A DNA stretch of 63,404 nt, taken from NCBI GenBank assembly GCA_947471985.1, contig CANIZL010000026.1:1-63404 (forward strand), in the 5' to 3' direction. The translations under genes were made by a program, and so were the position numbers. The notes under the pieces were generated by a model. The model searched no databases and had not been told where the DNA came from. It worked only from the letters and a program-made list of their open reading frames with translations. This stretch comes from Verrucomicrobiota bacterium (GTDB taxonomy: Bacteria > Verrucomicrobiota > Verrucomicrobiia > Limisphaerales > UBA9464). Below, piece after piece: positions 35,856-45,184 of this stretch. Position 1 is the first letter of the stretch. Every line of letters starts with the position of its first letter.

Positions 35856-38800
35856 GTGAGTGAGGTCCCGACACCGGCAGATGCCTTCATTCCCCGACTG
35901 CCCCATCCTTTCGGAGATTACGAATTGCTGGAGGAGATCGGTCGCGGCGGCATGGGCGTCATCTTCAAGGCGCGGCAGGCGGGCCTGGATCGCCTGTGCG
36001 CGATCAAGATGCTGCATCACCAGGGAGTGTTCGCGGGGCCCTTGGGCGAGGAAATGCTCCGTCAGGAGGCCGCCGCCGCCGCCCGCCTCGATCACGCCCA
36101 TATCGTCGGCATCTACGAGGCCGGTCGCGAACAGGGGCGACTCTACTTCTCCATGGAGTACGTGGCCGGGGTCAACCTCGCCCACTTCAGTCGCGACCGC
36201 ATCCTCAGCGCCGAGGAGGTGGCGACGCTGACCCGGATCATGGCGGAGGCGATCGCATACGCGCATGCCAAGGGTGTTTGGCATCACGATCTGAAACCCG
36301 CGAACGTGCTCATCGACGACCGGGGCTGGCCGCAGATTACCGATTTCGGTCTGGCCCGCCGCGTCGGCGACGTCCAGCGGACCGATCCCGGAGCGGGGGC
36401 CGGCTCGCCCAATTACCTCGCCCCGGAACAGGCATCGGCCCGCTTCGGCGACCCGGGCCCGCGCACCGACGTCTTTGGACTGGGAGCGATCCTTTATTTT
36501 CTGCTGACGGATCGCCCGCCGTTTCGCGGTGAGTCCGTCGCCGACACCCTGCGGGCAGTCATCGAAAGCGATCCGGTACGGCCGCGCATCCTGCGCTCCG
36601 GGGTGCCCGAGGAACTGGAGACGATCTGCCTCAAGTGCCTCGAGAAACGCCCGGCCCAACGCTACGCGACCCCGCAGGAAGTGGCCGACGAACTCGGGCG
36701 CTTCCTCCGCCACGAACCCCTGCACGCCCGCCCCGCCGGTCCGGTCCTGCGCGCCCGGAAATGGTGCCGCCGCCATCCAGTCATCGCCCTGTTGTCGTCC
36801 ATCATCGTGTGTCTCTTGGTGGCGTTGGCCGTCGGGTCCTCGGTGGCGGCCGTGCGAATCGCGCGGGAACGGGATGTCTCGCGACAAGCCCGGCAGCGCG
36901 CCGAGAACAGCGAACGCGAGGCGCGGCGGGAACTTTACGCCAACGATCTCCAGCGGGCCTTCGAAGCGAGCGACGCGAATGATCTCGGTCGCGCCGAGGA
37001 ACTGTTGCGCCGGCAGATTCCCCCGAAGTCCACGGAATCCCCGCGGCCCGATCTGCGCGGTTGGGAATGGTATTTCCTCCGCGGGGCCACCCGGAGCGAT
37101 GAAGTGCGGCGGGTCCGACTACCCGTGCACGTGTCCGATTTCATCCGTTTGAAGGAGCCGTCGCGGCTGCTGCTGGCCCGCACGGATGGCCAGTTGCAAA
37201 ATCTCGCACTGCCCGACTTCCGACCGGGCGAGCCGGAGCCGCTGCGGCCGGGAACGAATATTCTGCAACTCCTGGCCGCCTCCGCCGACCGCGAACGCCT
37301 CGCCGTGGCGGCCCATGATATGGCGCGTTCGAATACCTTGATCCGCGTGTCCCGGACCGGCGATGGCCAGGAAATCGCGCGCTTTACCGTGCCCGGTGGC
37401 GTGGGGGCGATGGAGTTGGGTCCAACACCGACGGGTCCGCTCTGGCTGGTGGAGGTGCGTCTGGCGGACCTGAAGGTGCATCAACGCTTTGTGGAACGAG
37501 CCTTGCCGGACGGTGCGGTGCGCCGGGAACTGGAATTGCCGCCCTCCCGGCGCCTGCCCAACACCGCCCTTTCCCCGGACGGACATTGGCTCGCCGTGGC
37601 CCTGGACGATGCCTCCATCGCGGTGTGGGATCTGCAAACCAACGGACTCCGGCACCGGCTGGAAGGGCATCGGCTGGAACCCGGCTGGGTTCTCGTGATC
37701 TACGGCCTGCGGTTCTCGGCGGACGGCCGCCGATTGCTCACGACCGGCGCCGACAAAACGGCCCGACTGTGGTCGGTGGCCGAGGGGCGGCTCCTGACCA
37801 CGTTCACGGGGCACGGCGACGTCGTATCGAGTGCGGAATTTTTTCGTGGCGACGAGGAAGTAGTGACCGCGAGCCGGGACGGCACGCTGCGGTTCTGGTC
37901 AACCCAGGATGGCCGGGAGCTGACGCGACTTCGGGGCGCCGGCGGCGAGGTGGGCGGCCTGGTGGCCACCGAGGATGGAACGGCGATCCATACGTTGGAC
38001 GGCAGTGGCTTGGTGCGGACCTGGGGTCGCGAGCCCAGCCAAACCGTCATGGCCGTCCAACCGTTGCCCGACGGACATGTCTGGGCGGAACTCCTCCCCG
38101 GTACCCGGCACTGGTGGAGTTGTTCCGCCGAAATGGATTGGACCCTCGGATCAACGGAGCCCGCCGCGGCCCCGAAACGCTTCCCCGAACAGAATGCGGC
38201 CAACCTCCGGGCCCGCAGCTATTGCCCGACCACAGACACGCTCGCGAACTATCAGCGCAACGGCACCCTGCACCTCACGCACGGCAACGGCGGTCCCCGC
38301 CGGGAATTGATCGGAGGTCCGCCCACCGGAATCGCCACCACGCGGTTTTCTCCCGGCGGCCGCTGGGTGGCGGTGGGCACCGGGTCCGCCCTCTTTTTTC
38401 GCCCCGGGGAAACCAACCAGATCCACGTATGGAACGTGGCCGACGGCACCCGGCGTCACCATTTTGACGGCCCCCCGGAGATTCTTTGCTTTTCGCCGGA
38501 CGAGCGCACGCTCGTGGGCGCCGACAGCGCCGGCCATATCCAGCTCTGGGACCTTGAGGGCGGCCCGTCCCGCACGCTGGCCGGTCACCCGGGACAGGTG
38601 CCGGCGCTGGGATTTTCCCCGGACGGACGGCAATTGGCCAGCGGCTGCGCCCAGGGCGGCGCCCGCGTGTGGGATTCCGCCACGGGAGCCCTGCTCGCCG
38701 ACTTGCCCGTCCCGGGCGCCGGCGTGCTGTCGGTGGCTTTTACTCCCGACGGCACCCAACTGCTCACCGGCGGCATCGACGGCACCATCCATCTGTGGGA

Positions 38801-38978
38801 TCTGCCATCCCAGCGCTCGGTGGGCGCGTTGCGGGGACATCGGCGCGGCGTCACCTCGCTGGCGTTTCGCGACCGCGAAACCCTGATCTCGCTGGGCCTC
38901 GACGAGATCCGCACCTGGCATGTGCTGCCGGGGGATGCCCCGGCGTCCGTGGTCCCGGATTCGCTGCCGCGCCCGTAA
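35856..38978 (+). CDS. Hanks-type Ser/Thr kinase with WD40 propeller, HHD variant
   Basis: A 1040-aa kinase starting at GTG 35856, 37 bp after uvrA. The kinase domain begins at residue 19 (FGDYELLEEIGRGGMGVIF) with AIKML as the lysine strand and DFGLAR intact, but the catalytic loop reads VWHHDLKPANVL, with His replacing the usual HRD arginine. One membrane helix follows (VIALLSSIIVCLLVALAVG), then WD40-type repeats (SPDGHWLAVALDDASIAVWD, FSADGRRLLTTGADKTARLW). Loss of the arginine suggests control independent of activation-loop phosphorylation. It may be co-transcribed with uvrA. Confidence 0.87.
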   Translation: MSEVPTPADAFIPRLPHPFGDYELLEEIGRGGMGVIFKARQAGLDRLCAIKMLHHQGVFAGPLGEEMLRQEAAAAARLDHAHIVGIYEAGREQGRLYFSMEYVAGVNLAHFSRDRILSAEEVATLTRIMAEAIAYAHAKGVWHHDLKPANVLIDDRGWPQITDFGLARRVGDVQRTDPGAGAGSPNYLAPEQASARFGDPGPRTDVFGLGAILYFLLTDRPPFRGESVADTLRAVIESDPVRPRILRSGVPEELETICLKCLEKRPAQRYATPQEVADELGRFLRHEPLHARPAGPVLRARKWCRRHPVIALLSSIIVCLLVALAVGSSVAAVRIARERDVSRQARQRAENSEREARRELYANDLQRAFEASDANDLGRAEELLRRQIPPKSTESPRPDLRGWEWYFLRGATRSDEVRRVRLPVHVSDFIRLKEPSRLLLARTDGQLQNLALPDFRPGEPEPLRPGTNILQLLAASADRERLAVAAHDMARSNTLIRVSRTGDGQEIARFTVPGGVGAMELGPTPTGPLWLVEVRLADLKVHQRFVERALPDGAVRRELELPPSRRLPNTALSPDGHWLAVALDDASIAVWDLQTNGLRHRLEGHRLEPGWVLVIYGLRFSADGRRLLTTGADKTARLWSVAEGRLLTTFTGHGDVVSSAEFFRGDEEVVTASRDGTLRFWSTQDGRELTRLRGAGGEVGGLVATEDGTAIHTLDGSGLVRTWGREPSQTVMAVQPLPDGHVWAELLPGTRHWWSCSAEMDWTLGSTEPAAAPKRFPEQNAANLRARSYCPTTDTLANYQRNGTLHLTHGNGGPRRELIGGPPTGIATTRFSPGGRWVAVGTGSALFFRPGETNQIHVWNVADGTRRHHFDGPPEILCFSPDERTLVGADSAGHIQLWDLEGGPSRTLAGHPGQVPALGFSPDGRQLASGCAQGGARVWDSATGALLADLPVPGAGVLSVAFTPDGTQLLTGGIDGTIHLWDLPSQRSVGALRGHRRGVTSLAFRDRETLISLGLDEIRTWHVLPGDAPASVVPDSLPRP

Positions 38979-39034
38979 GACGTCGGCCACCGGGGTGGTT
39001 GGGCGGCCGGGAGCCCGGGCACGCCCACCGCGCC

Positions 39035-39808
39035 TTACAAACCCGACGGGTGGTCGATAAATTCCCACGGCAACCCGAACTTATCCGCCAGCGTTTTCGC
39101 GAGGGCTTTCACCCCGAAGGTCTCCGTGGCGTAGTGCCCACCGTAAAAGGCGTTCAATCCCAGATCCTCCGCCAAGGCATGACTCCAATGGGGCCCCTCG
39201 CCGGTGATGAACGTATCGACGCCCTCCCGCCGGGCGAGCGCCAGTTGCGAACCCGCACCCCCGGTGCAGATGCCAATGCGACGGCACGACGCTCCACCGC
39301 CGGCGAGCAGGGTCACCGGACGCTGCAAGACCTGCTCCAGTCGCTGCTGGAGTTCTTCGCGGGCCAGCGGACGGGCCAGAGTGGTCTGGCAGCCAATGGC
39401 CGGCCCGGGGTGTTGGGGATCCCGGAAAAAGGGCTTCAAGGCGCGAAATCCCAACGCCCGCGCCAGCTGGGCGGCGTTGCCCAGGCGCGGATGCCCGTCG
39501 AGCGGCAGGTGCATGGAATACACGGCCAGGTTCCGCTCCACCAAAAGACGCAATTGCCGGACCCGCGCCCCAGTCCACGGAGTGGTCGGTGACCAAAACA
39601 GGCCGTGATGCACCAGCAGGAGATCCGCCCCCGTGGCCACCACCTTTTGCAACACGGCCGCGGAGGCATCGACCGCCGCGGCAAGGCGCGTCACGGAGCC
39701 CCGGTTCTCCATTTGCAACCCGTTGACCGCTCCGGGGTAGTCCGTGAACTGGTCGGGCTTCAGGAGTCGATCCGCGTGAGCGATCACCTGGGCGAGCGAG
39801 ACTGACAT
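39035..39808 (-). CDS. NIF3-like dinuclear metal centre protein
   Basis: A 257-aa protein of the NIF3/GTP cyclohydrolase I type 2 family. Metal-ligand motifs are present: LLVHHGLFW, SMHLPLDGH and the C-terminal FITGEGPHW and YGGHYATE. The biological role of the family is poorly known. ATG 39808 is followed at once by conserved sequence (VSLAQVIAHADRLLKPDQF); the frame is open to 39994 but lacks family similarity. It is divergent from the peroxiredoxin gene across a 192-bp gap. Confidence 0.88.
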   Translation of the reverse strand: MSVSLAQVIAHADRLLKPDQFTDYPGAVNGLQMENRGSVTRLAAAVDASAAVLQKVVATGADLLLVHHGLFWSPTTPWTGARVRQLRLLVERNLAVYSMHLPLDGHPRLGNAAQLARALGFRALKPFFRDPQHPGPAIGCQTTLARPLAREELQQRLEQVLQRPVTLLAGGGASCRRIGICTGGAGSQLALARREGVDTFITGEGPHWSHALAEDLGLNAFYGGHYATETFGVKALAKTLADKFGLPWEFIDHPSGL

Positions 39809-39911
39809 GCCGACAACGAAGCGACCGCGGGCAGTCGGGCCAGGGAAAACTGTCCCGATCGCGCCGCCCATGGCCCCCGGGGCCGCGGGGCATTCCGACC
39901 GCCGGTCCGAC

Positions 39912-39932
39912 GTCAAAAAGCCGGACTTTGAC
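39912..39932. promoter_or_regulatory. Inverted repeat in the NIF3/peroxiredoxin divergent gap
   Basis: GTCAAA (39912-39917) and TTTGAC (39927-39932) form an inverted repeat with a 9-bp spacer. TTGACA at 39928-39933 could be a -35 box for the peroxiredoxin gene, but no good -10 follows at 17 bp. A regulator site is possible and unproven. Confidence 0.25.
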
Positions 39933-40000
39933 ACTTTGGCCCATCCGGTCGAAGCTTCCACGCGGTTTTCCGCTCGTAACAATTCAACATACAAATTCGC

Positions 40001-40480
40001 ATGCCTATTGCCGTCGGCTCCTCAGCCCCTGACTTCACCCTGAAATCCAAGAGCGCGTCCGGTCTCGCGGACGTAAAGCTCTCCGCCAATTTCGGATCCA
40101 AAAACACGGTGCTCCTGTTCTTCCCGCTGGCCTTCACCGGCGTCTGCACTCAGGAATTTTGCGACATCACCGCCGGACTCGGCCAATATGCCGGACTCGG
40201 CGCGGAAGTGATCGGTATCAGCGTCGACAGCCCGTTCGCACAGGAAGCCTGGGCGAACCAGCACAAGATCACCATCAAGTTGGTCAGCGACCTGAACAAG
40301 GAAGTGACCAAGGCGTACGGGGTGTTGTTCCCGATGCTCGCCGGAGTGGGTGACACCTCGGCCCGCGCCGCGTTTGTGATCGGCAAGGACGGCGTGGTGC
40401 ACTACGCCGAACAAACAGCGACCCCGAAGGACCTGCCGAACTTCGAATTGGTAAAGGCCGCGCTCGCCAAGTTGGGCTAA
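40001..40480 (+). CDS. Peroxiredoxin (AhpE/BCP-like)
   Basis: A 159-aa thiol peroxidase that reduces hydrogen or organic peroxides in the cytoplasm. The active-site segment FFPLAFTGVCTQEFCD places the peroxidatic cysteine at residue 49, with a second cysteine at 54 that might resolve it. Downstream VIGISVDSPF and AFVIGKDGVVHYAE are typical of the family. It has no signal peptide. A GC-rich hairpin (40558-40575) lies 80 bp after its end. Confidence 0.92.
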   Translation: MPIAVGSSAPDFTLKSKSASGLADVKLSANFGSKNTVLLFFPLAFTGVCTQEFCDITAGLGQYAGLGAEVIGISVDSPFAQEAWANQHKITIKLVSDLNKEVTKAYGVLFPMLAGVGDTSARAAFVIGKDGVVHYAEQTATPKDLPNFELVKAALAKLG

Positions 40481-40557
40481 GCGCGCCGATCACGGGTGCC
40501 TTCACCGGCTGAATCGCCGCTTATGGATGTCAGGCCGGGGAGGAACCCTCCATACGG

Positions 40558-40575
40558 CCCCGGGCTGTGCCGGGG
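40558..40575. terminator. GC-rich hairpin, weak terminator candidate
   Basis: Six-base arms CCCCGG (40558-40563) and CCGGGG (40570-40575) flank a 6-base loop between the peroxiredoxin and MBOAT genes. No T run follows on either strand, so termination is uncertain. Confidence 0.25.
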
Positions 40576-40689
40576 TCATTGCTGCAATTTCCCGGGGCAC
40601 CGGCGCGGCCACGCCGCACCGGTGTCTCGGAGCCATTCCGTGCACCGGAGTTTCGCCCACCGTCATCGCCCAATTCAAGCCCGGCACGG

Positions 40690-41859
40690 ATGATTTTTGA
40701 CACCTTTTCCTATTTCCTGCTCTTCCTGCTGCCCGCCGCCCTGCTTTTCCGCGGCGTGGCCCCGAGTTTTCGGGCGCCCGTAATATCCCTCTTCGGAGCG
40801 GCGTTCTTTATCTATTTTTCCCTGACGACTGTGGGCGGCGTCGCGGGCGCCTTTTGTCTGGGACTCTTTCTCTGGGAAGCTCTGGTAAGTCGGTTTTACC
40901 GCCCCGGATCCGCGCTGTGTCTGCTCGGCATCGTACAGGCGCTGGTCATTCTCTTTGTCTTCAAGTACTGGAACTTTACCGCCGGGTTGGTGGCCGGCCC
41001 CGGCACATCCTGGCGTTGGACCGGTGCGTTCCTGCCCCTGGGAATCTCGTTCTTCACCTTTGAATTCATTCACTATGCGCGCGATCGCCGGGAAAACCGG
41101 ACGGAAGCGGGTGGCTTTTGGGAGTATCTCGCGTTCATTCTGTTTTTCCCGACGATGGTCGCCGGACCCATCAAACGGTATCAGGATTTCCTCCCCACCC
41201 TGCGGAGCCCGACCCGCGATTGGGCGAATGATTTCGAACGCGGCTGCACCCGCATCCTGGCGGGATTGGCGAAGAAGTTCGTGGTGGCGGATTGCATGAC
41301 CTCCCTCACCCAGCATCTCAACGCCACCGATATAGCGCGGGCGGAACGTTGGATCCTGCCCTTCTGGCTGCTGGCCTATGCCGTAAAGATCTATTTTGAT
41401 TTCTCCGCCTATTCCGACATCGCGATCGGCTCGGCCCGGCTTTTCGGAATGAAGGTGAAGGAGAACTTTGACTGGCCCTACGCCCGCGAAGACATCACGT
41501 CGTTCTGGCGTCATTGGCATATGTCGTTGACCCGCTGGCTTACCGATTACGTCTTCATCCCCCTCGGCGGCTCCCGCGTGGCGACCGGGCGGATTTATTT
41601 CAATGTACTGGCCACCTTTCTGGTGAGTGGTCTGTGGCACGGCGCCGGATTGAACTTCGTGGTTTGGGGACTCTGGCACGGCGCCGCCCTGTGCGTGCAT
41701 CGTTGGTGGACGGGGCTTCGCGGTGATTGTGTTCCGTCGACGCCCGTCCGCTGGATTAATTGGGGGCTGACGATGACGGTGGTCACGCTGGGCTGGGCCT
41801 GGTTCACCATGGACCTGCCCACAGCCCTGCTCTTCTACAAACGATTATTTCTGGGGTGA
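40690..41859 (+). CDS. MBOAT O-acyltransferase (AlgI-like)
   Basis: A 389-aa membrane protein with about ten helices. MBOAT hallmarks are RHWHMSLTRWLTDYVFIPLG and LVSGLWHGAGLNFVVWG, the latter with the conserved catalytic histidine. AlgI/PatA-type proteins move acetyl groups across the membrane for O-acetylation of alginate, cellulose or peptidoglycan. The SGNH-like protein two genes on is the expected partner. The ATG at 40690 begins directly with MIFDTFSYFLLFLL. Confidence 0.88.
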   Translation: MIFDTFSYFLLFLLPAALLFRGVAPSFRAPVISLFGAAFFIYFSLTTVGGVAGAFCLGLFLWEALVSRFYRPGSALCLLGIVQALVILFVFKYWNFTAGLVAGPGTSWRWTGAFLPLGISFFTFEFIHYARDRRENRTEAGGFWEYLAFILFFPTMVAGPIKRYQDFLPTLRSPTRDWANDFERGCTRILAGLAKKFVVADCMTSLTQHLNATDIARAERWILPFWLLAYAVKIYFDFSAYSDIAIGSARLFGMKVKENFDWPYAREDITSFWRHWHMSLTRWLTDYVFIPLGGSRVATGRIYFNVLATFLVSGLWHGAGLNFVVWGLWHGAALCVHRWWTGLRGDCVPSTPVRWINWGLTMTVVTLGWAWFTMDLPTALLFYKRLFLG

Positions 41860-41861
41860 CC

Positions 41862-42044
41862 ATGAACTGGCTCTTGCGATTAAAACACTGGCTGGAGTTC
41901 CTGGGGGGAGCGACCGATGCCGTCCCCCGTTCCTTCAATGGCCCCGGTGGTTGGGTCCTGCTGGCCGTATGGTGGATGGCGTTGGTGGGCCTGATCACGC
42001 TCTTCTGCAGACAGGCGTCCAAGTTCATCTATATCGACTTCTGA
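41862..42044 (+). CDS. 60-aa small membrane protein between acetylation genes
   Basis: A 60-aa product with one strong hydrophobic helix (GWVLLAVWWMALVGLITLF, residues 30-48) and a short C-terminal tail FIYIDF. It starts two bases after the MBOAT stop and ends three bases before the SGNH gene, so it is almost certainly translated. It may bridge the acyltransferase and its partner. No family is recognised. Confidence 0.6.
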   Translation: MNWLLRLKHWLEFLGGATDAVPRSFNGPGGWVLLAVWWMALVGLITLFCRQASKFIYIDF

Positions 42045-42047
42045 GCC

Positions 42048-43055
42048 ATGATGACCGCGCGCCGATTCCTGGGTTCCCTGGTGGTACTGGCCGGACTTTT
42101 CCTGCTCTTCAACCTGCTGGTGCACCAACTCTCTCGAGGATCATTGCCGCGGAAATTGCTGCGGGCCATTCGATCCGCGCCGGACACCGAACTGGCCGCC
42201 ATCGGCAATTCCCTGGTCGAAGCCGGATTCAATCCGGGCGAATTCTCCCGGGGATGGTCGCAGGACGGTTCCAACATTCGCGCCTTTAATGCCGGTCTCG
42301 GTTCGACGGGGCCGGTGGAGCATTATCTCGTCGGACGACAAATCCTCCGGTACCAACCCCACAGTCAAAGAATCGTTTACGGCTACTTTGATTTTCAACT
42401 CACCGATGATGGCCGGGGGCCTTTGTCGGAAGTGTTCGCCAACCGGTCCATTTCCCTGATCTACGAACCCGACGTGGCCGCCGGATACCTTTTTACGAAT
42501 GGATGGTCGGAGCGGTTTTTTCCGTGGCTGGCCCGCCTGCCCGTATTTGTGGAGCGGGGAAGCATCTGGGCCAAGGTAGAACGGCAACGGCGCTGGTTCG
42601 GGGATCTGGGTCTGCCGAGAAGCGATTCCAATCATTTTGGTCGAGCAGAGGATTTCCGGTATCTGGAGACCTCCACACCCGAGGATTTCCAGGAAAAATG
42701 CCGGGGGGCTCAAGCGCAACGACGCCCGATCACTCCGGCAGTCGACGCCTTGTTCCGGGAAGCCGACGGACACGGGGTCAGAATCTATGTGGTCGAGATG
42801 CCCATGACTCGGCGGCACCGTGACCGGACCTATGACAGCGATGCCTGGCGCAACTACAACGACTATTTGCTTCCGCTGTTGGCGCAATACCATGCGGTTG
42901 TGATTTCCGCTGGCGACTGGGTTCCCGACGAACTCTTCGCCGACCCCCTGCATCTAGGGCCGGCCGGCGCGGTGGAATTCAGCCACCGCCTGGGATCGGC
43001 CATTCGGACGCTGGAAAACCAAAGGTCCCCGGGGCCGGCAGAAAAGGCGCGCTGA
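42048..43055 (+). CDS. SGNH-type O-acetylation partner protein
   Basis: A 335-aa membrane-anchored or exported protein: one N-terminal helix (residues 8-22), then AAIGNSLVEAGF with the candidate nucleophile serine at 55, and a C-terminal ADPLHLGPAGA with Asp299 and His302 completing an SGNH-like triad. Order and spacing resemble AlgX/AlgJ-type acetyltransferases working with AlgI. It would finish acetyl transfer to the exported polysaccharide in the periplasm. Closest function is inferred from motifs and neighbours. Confidence 0.72.
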   Translation: MMTARRFLGSLVVLAGLFLLFNLLVHQLSRGSLPRKLLRAIRSAPDTELAAIGNSLVEAGFNPGEFSRGWSQDGSNIRAFNAGLGSTGPVEHYLVGRQILRYQPHSQRIVYGYFDFQLTDDGRGPLSEVFANRSISLIYEPDVAAGYLFTNGWSERFFPWLARLPVFVERGSIWAKVERQRRWFGDLGLPRSDSNHFGRAEDFRYLETSTPEDFQEKCRGAQAQRRPITPAVDALFREADGHGVRIYVVEMPMTRRHRDRTYDSDAWRNYNDYLLPLLAQYHAVVISAGDWVPDELFADPLHLGPAGAVEFSHRLGSAIRTLENQRSPGPAEKAR

Positions 43056-43099
43056 GGACGACCTTGATGGATCGCGCGGGTCTCTGCCGCCGCGCCCCC

Positions 43100-44233
43100 C
43101 TAATTCCCGAACGTCGATGGAGGCAGAACGCGTTGGTACAGGGCCAGGCCGCGCCGCGCCGTCTCCTCCCAGCTGAACTTCGCACGCACGTGGCGCGCCG
43201 CTGCGGCCCCCATCCGTCGGCTCAATTCCGGATCGCACACCAGACCGACAATCCGATCCCGCAAGGCCGGCAAATCATGGGGCGGAACGACAAAACCCGT
43301 TTCGCCATCCACCACCAATTCCGGCAGACTCGTGATGGCCGTAACGATTACCGGCTTGGCCGAGGCCATGGCTTCCAGCGTCACCAAGCCCAGGAGTTCC
43401 GACTTGTCGAGCGCTCCGGTACATGTGGGAATCGACGGCTGCAACACCACGGACGCTGCTCCGTACTCCCTTTGCACCGTGGCATCATCCGCATCCGTCA
43501 AAAAGGTGACGTCCTTGCCGACGGCGGCCGCCTGGAGGTCGCGGAAGTATCCCGCATCATACGGGCGTCCGACGACATGCAACGGGATGCCGGGCGGGAT
43601 GGCTTGGATGATCTGCAGGACGCCTTTGTGCGGAAACAAGCGACCAACGAACAGAGCGTACCCGCCCGGAGGCTGAGGGGCTCCAACCACCCGGGTTGCG
43701 GCACCACCATAAAGCACGGTCTGGGGCTGGCGCCAATCCGCAAAAAAGGTGCTGGCATAGTTGGAAAGATTCGCCAATCCATGTGCCCACCGGGCCAGCG
43801 ATAAACGCGGGTGTACCCGCTCCAGATAGGTGCTGTAACAGGGATTCAATCCACCGACATCCGTCAGCACGATTTTTTGTCCCCGCCACCGGGCCAGCAA
43901 CATCAAGGCGTCGCTGACCGGCGTGGGAAAGCACATCAGATGTAGGATATCGAAATCCCGGAGGCTTCTGCGGCTCGCTGCTGTGAGCGGGAAATGAAGT
44001 CGATACTGGGTGCTTTTGAGGGAAAATGTGTGGTGAATCAGCGCCTCTTCGCGGGACTCGCTGTCACCGATATCGAACAGCGCGTGCGTGGTGGGAACCA
44101 GCGCGGACAAGGCCCGCGCATATTCCAAAGCATAACGTTCCCCGCCGCCCACCGTACGATTCCGGGCCAGGCACGACGACGGAACCACCAGAACCCTGGG
44201 CTGATAGGGAGCGCGGATCGGGCGATCGGACAT
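43100..44233 (-). CDS. GT4 glycosyltransferase
   Basis: A 377-aa GT-B transferase: RVLVVPSSCLARNRTVGGGE at the N-terminus, YALFVGRLFPHKGV opening the donor half, and an EX7E-like ELLGLVTLE. It lies downstream of the PEP-CTERM gene on the same strand, but a strong terminator sits 18 bp before its ATG, so it may be expressed by read-through. An alternative ATG at 44263 would put the terminator stem inside the coding region. Confidence 0.85.
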   Translation of the reverse strand: MSDRPIRAPYQPRVLVVPSSCLARNRTVGGGERYALEYARALSALVPTTHALFDIGDSESREEALIHHTFSLKSTQYRLHFPLTAASRRSLRDFDILHLMCFPTPVSDALMLLARWRGQKIVLTDVGGLNPCYSTYLERVHPRLSLARWAHGLANLSNYASTFFADWRQPQTVLYGGAATRVVGAPQPPGGYALFVGRLFPHKGVLQIIQAIPPGIPLHVVGRPYDAGYFRDLQAAAVGKDVTFLTDADDATVQREYGAASVVLQPSIPTCTGALDKSELLGLVTLEAMASAKPVIVTAITSLPELVVDGETGFVVPPHDLPALRDRIVGLVCDPELSRRMGAAAARHVRAKFSWEETARRGLALYQRVLPPSTFGN

Positions 44234-44242
44234 GTTGGGGGA

Positions 44243-44273
44243 AAACAAAAAGCGCGGCCGCAAGGGCCGCGCT
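44243..44273 (-). terminator. Rho-independent terminator after the PEP-CTERM gene
   Basis: On the minus strand a perfect 9-bp stem, AGCGCGGCC with GGCCGCGCT (44265-44273 and 44251-44259), 5-base loop, is followed by TTTTTGTTTT (44250-44241). It ends the PEP-CTERM transcript 18 bp before the next gene starts. Confidence 0.88.
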
Positions 44274-44293
44274 CAAGAGTTGCGCTCCAACAC

Positions 44294-44962
44294 TTACTTC
44301 GCCTGACGACGGCGCCAGAGACCGAAGCCAACGAGCGCCGCACCGGCGACCATGGCGTAGGTTTCGGGTTCCGGAACCGGGGTGTAGCTGAAGTTAACCG
44401 ACTTCCACCGGGGATTACCTTCGGGCAGGTTCAAGCCGATGTTGACCGGGTTGAAGAAGGTCGGGTCGGTGTTGATGGCGACGAAATCCGTGATGCTACC
44501 AGCAACGAAGTCGCCGGGGTGCTGGACCGTGGCCGTACCGGCCGCGGGCATCACCGTGCTGTCCGCCAAGGAATTCGCCACGTTGAAGCCGCTCGCGCCC
44601 AGCGTATAACCGCCGGCCGGCAGGAAGATCGAGCCAGAGTTGAGGCTCACGTAACCGTTGGAGCCGATCGCCGCGCCCGCGCCCGTGCTGGAGACGGTGG
44701 TGGAGTAAAGCGCAATACCATAACCATTGGCGGCGCCATTCGCCCAGAGACCAACGCGCAGCGTGTTGCCAGCCTGGACATCAAACACTTGGATATCGGA
44801 GATCACGAAGTAACCGCCCGCGGGAACTTCGAACTGGACGCCGTAGGTCCAAGGACCGGAGGTGTTGGCGGCATTGGAAGCGTTGATGAACGACGCACCG
44901 AAAGCCAAATTGGCGGAACCCAGAGCCGCGATGGCAAGGGCTGGAATTAGAAGTTTTTTCAT
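44294..44962 (-). CDS. PEP-CTERM sorting domain protein
   Basis: A 222-aa secreted protein with signal peptide MKKLLIPALAIAALGSANLA, a Gly/Ser/Ala/Asn-rich beta domain, and the sorting tail PVPEPETYAMVAGAALVGFG followed by RRRQAK. It should be cut and anchored by an exosortase, none of which is encoded here. Such proteins commonly interact with exopolysaccharide, matching the two polymer loci. The upstream 44963-45184 gap has TTGACG and GACAAT at 15-bp spacing on the minus strand, a weak promoter candidate. Confidence 0.9.
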   Translation of the reverse strand: MKKLLIPALAIAALGSANLAFGASFINASNAANTSGPWTYGVQFEVPAGGYFVISDIQVFDVQAGNTLRVGLWANGAANGYGIALYSTTVSSTGAGAAIGSNGYVSLNSGSIFLPAGGYTLGASGFNVANSLADSTVMPAAGTATVQHPGDFVAGSITDFVAINTDPTFFNPVNIGLNLPEGNPRWKSVNFSYTPVPEPETYAMVAGAALVGFGLWRRRQAK

Positions 44963-45184
44963 AAATTTTTGATGTGCGCTGACTCTCTTCAGCCAACAAT
45001 TGTCATGGATACCCGTAGGCGTCAACGAGTTCTTGAAAGAAAATCGCAGCAAAAACGGACCGCTTAACCCGTTGTGTCCAACGGGATGAGCCTAATCCGA
45101 AACCCTATCCAGGACTTTGGGTCTTGCATTAATTGCTTCCCACTCTGGCTAATCGCTCCGGAACTGCTTGTTTGGGCGATCGGC

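Noticed and set aside
41862-42044. Chance small frame
   Set aside because: Kept as a gene rather than discarded: it is flanked at 2-3 bp by two coding genes and has a clear membrane helix.
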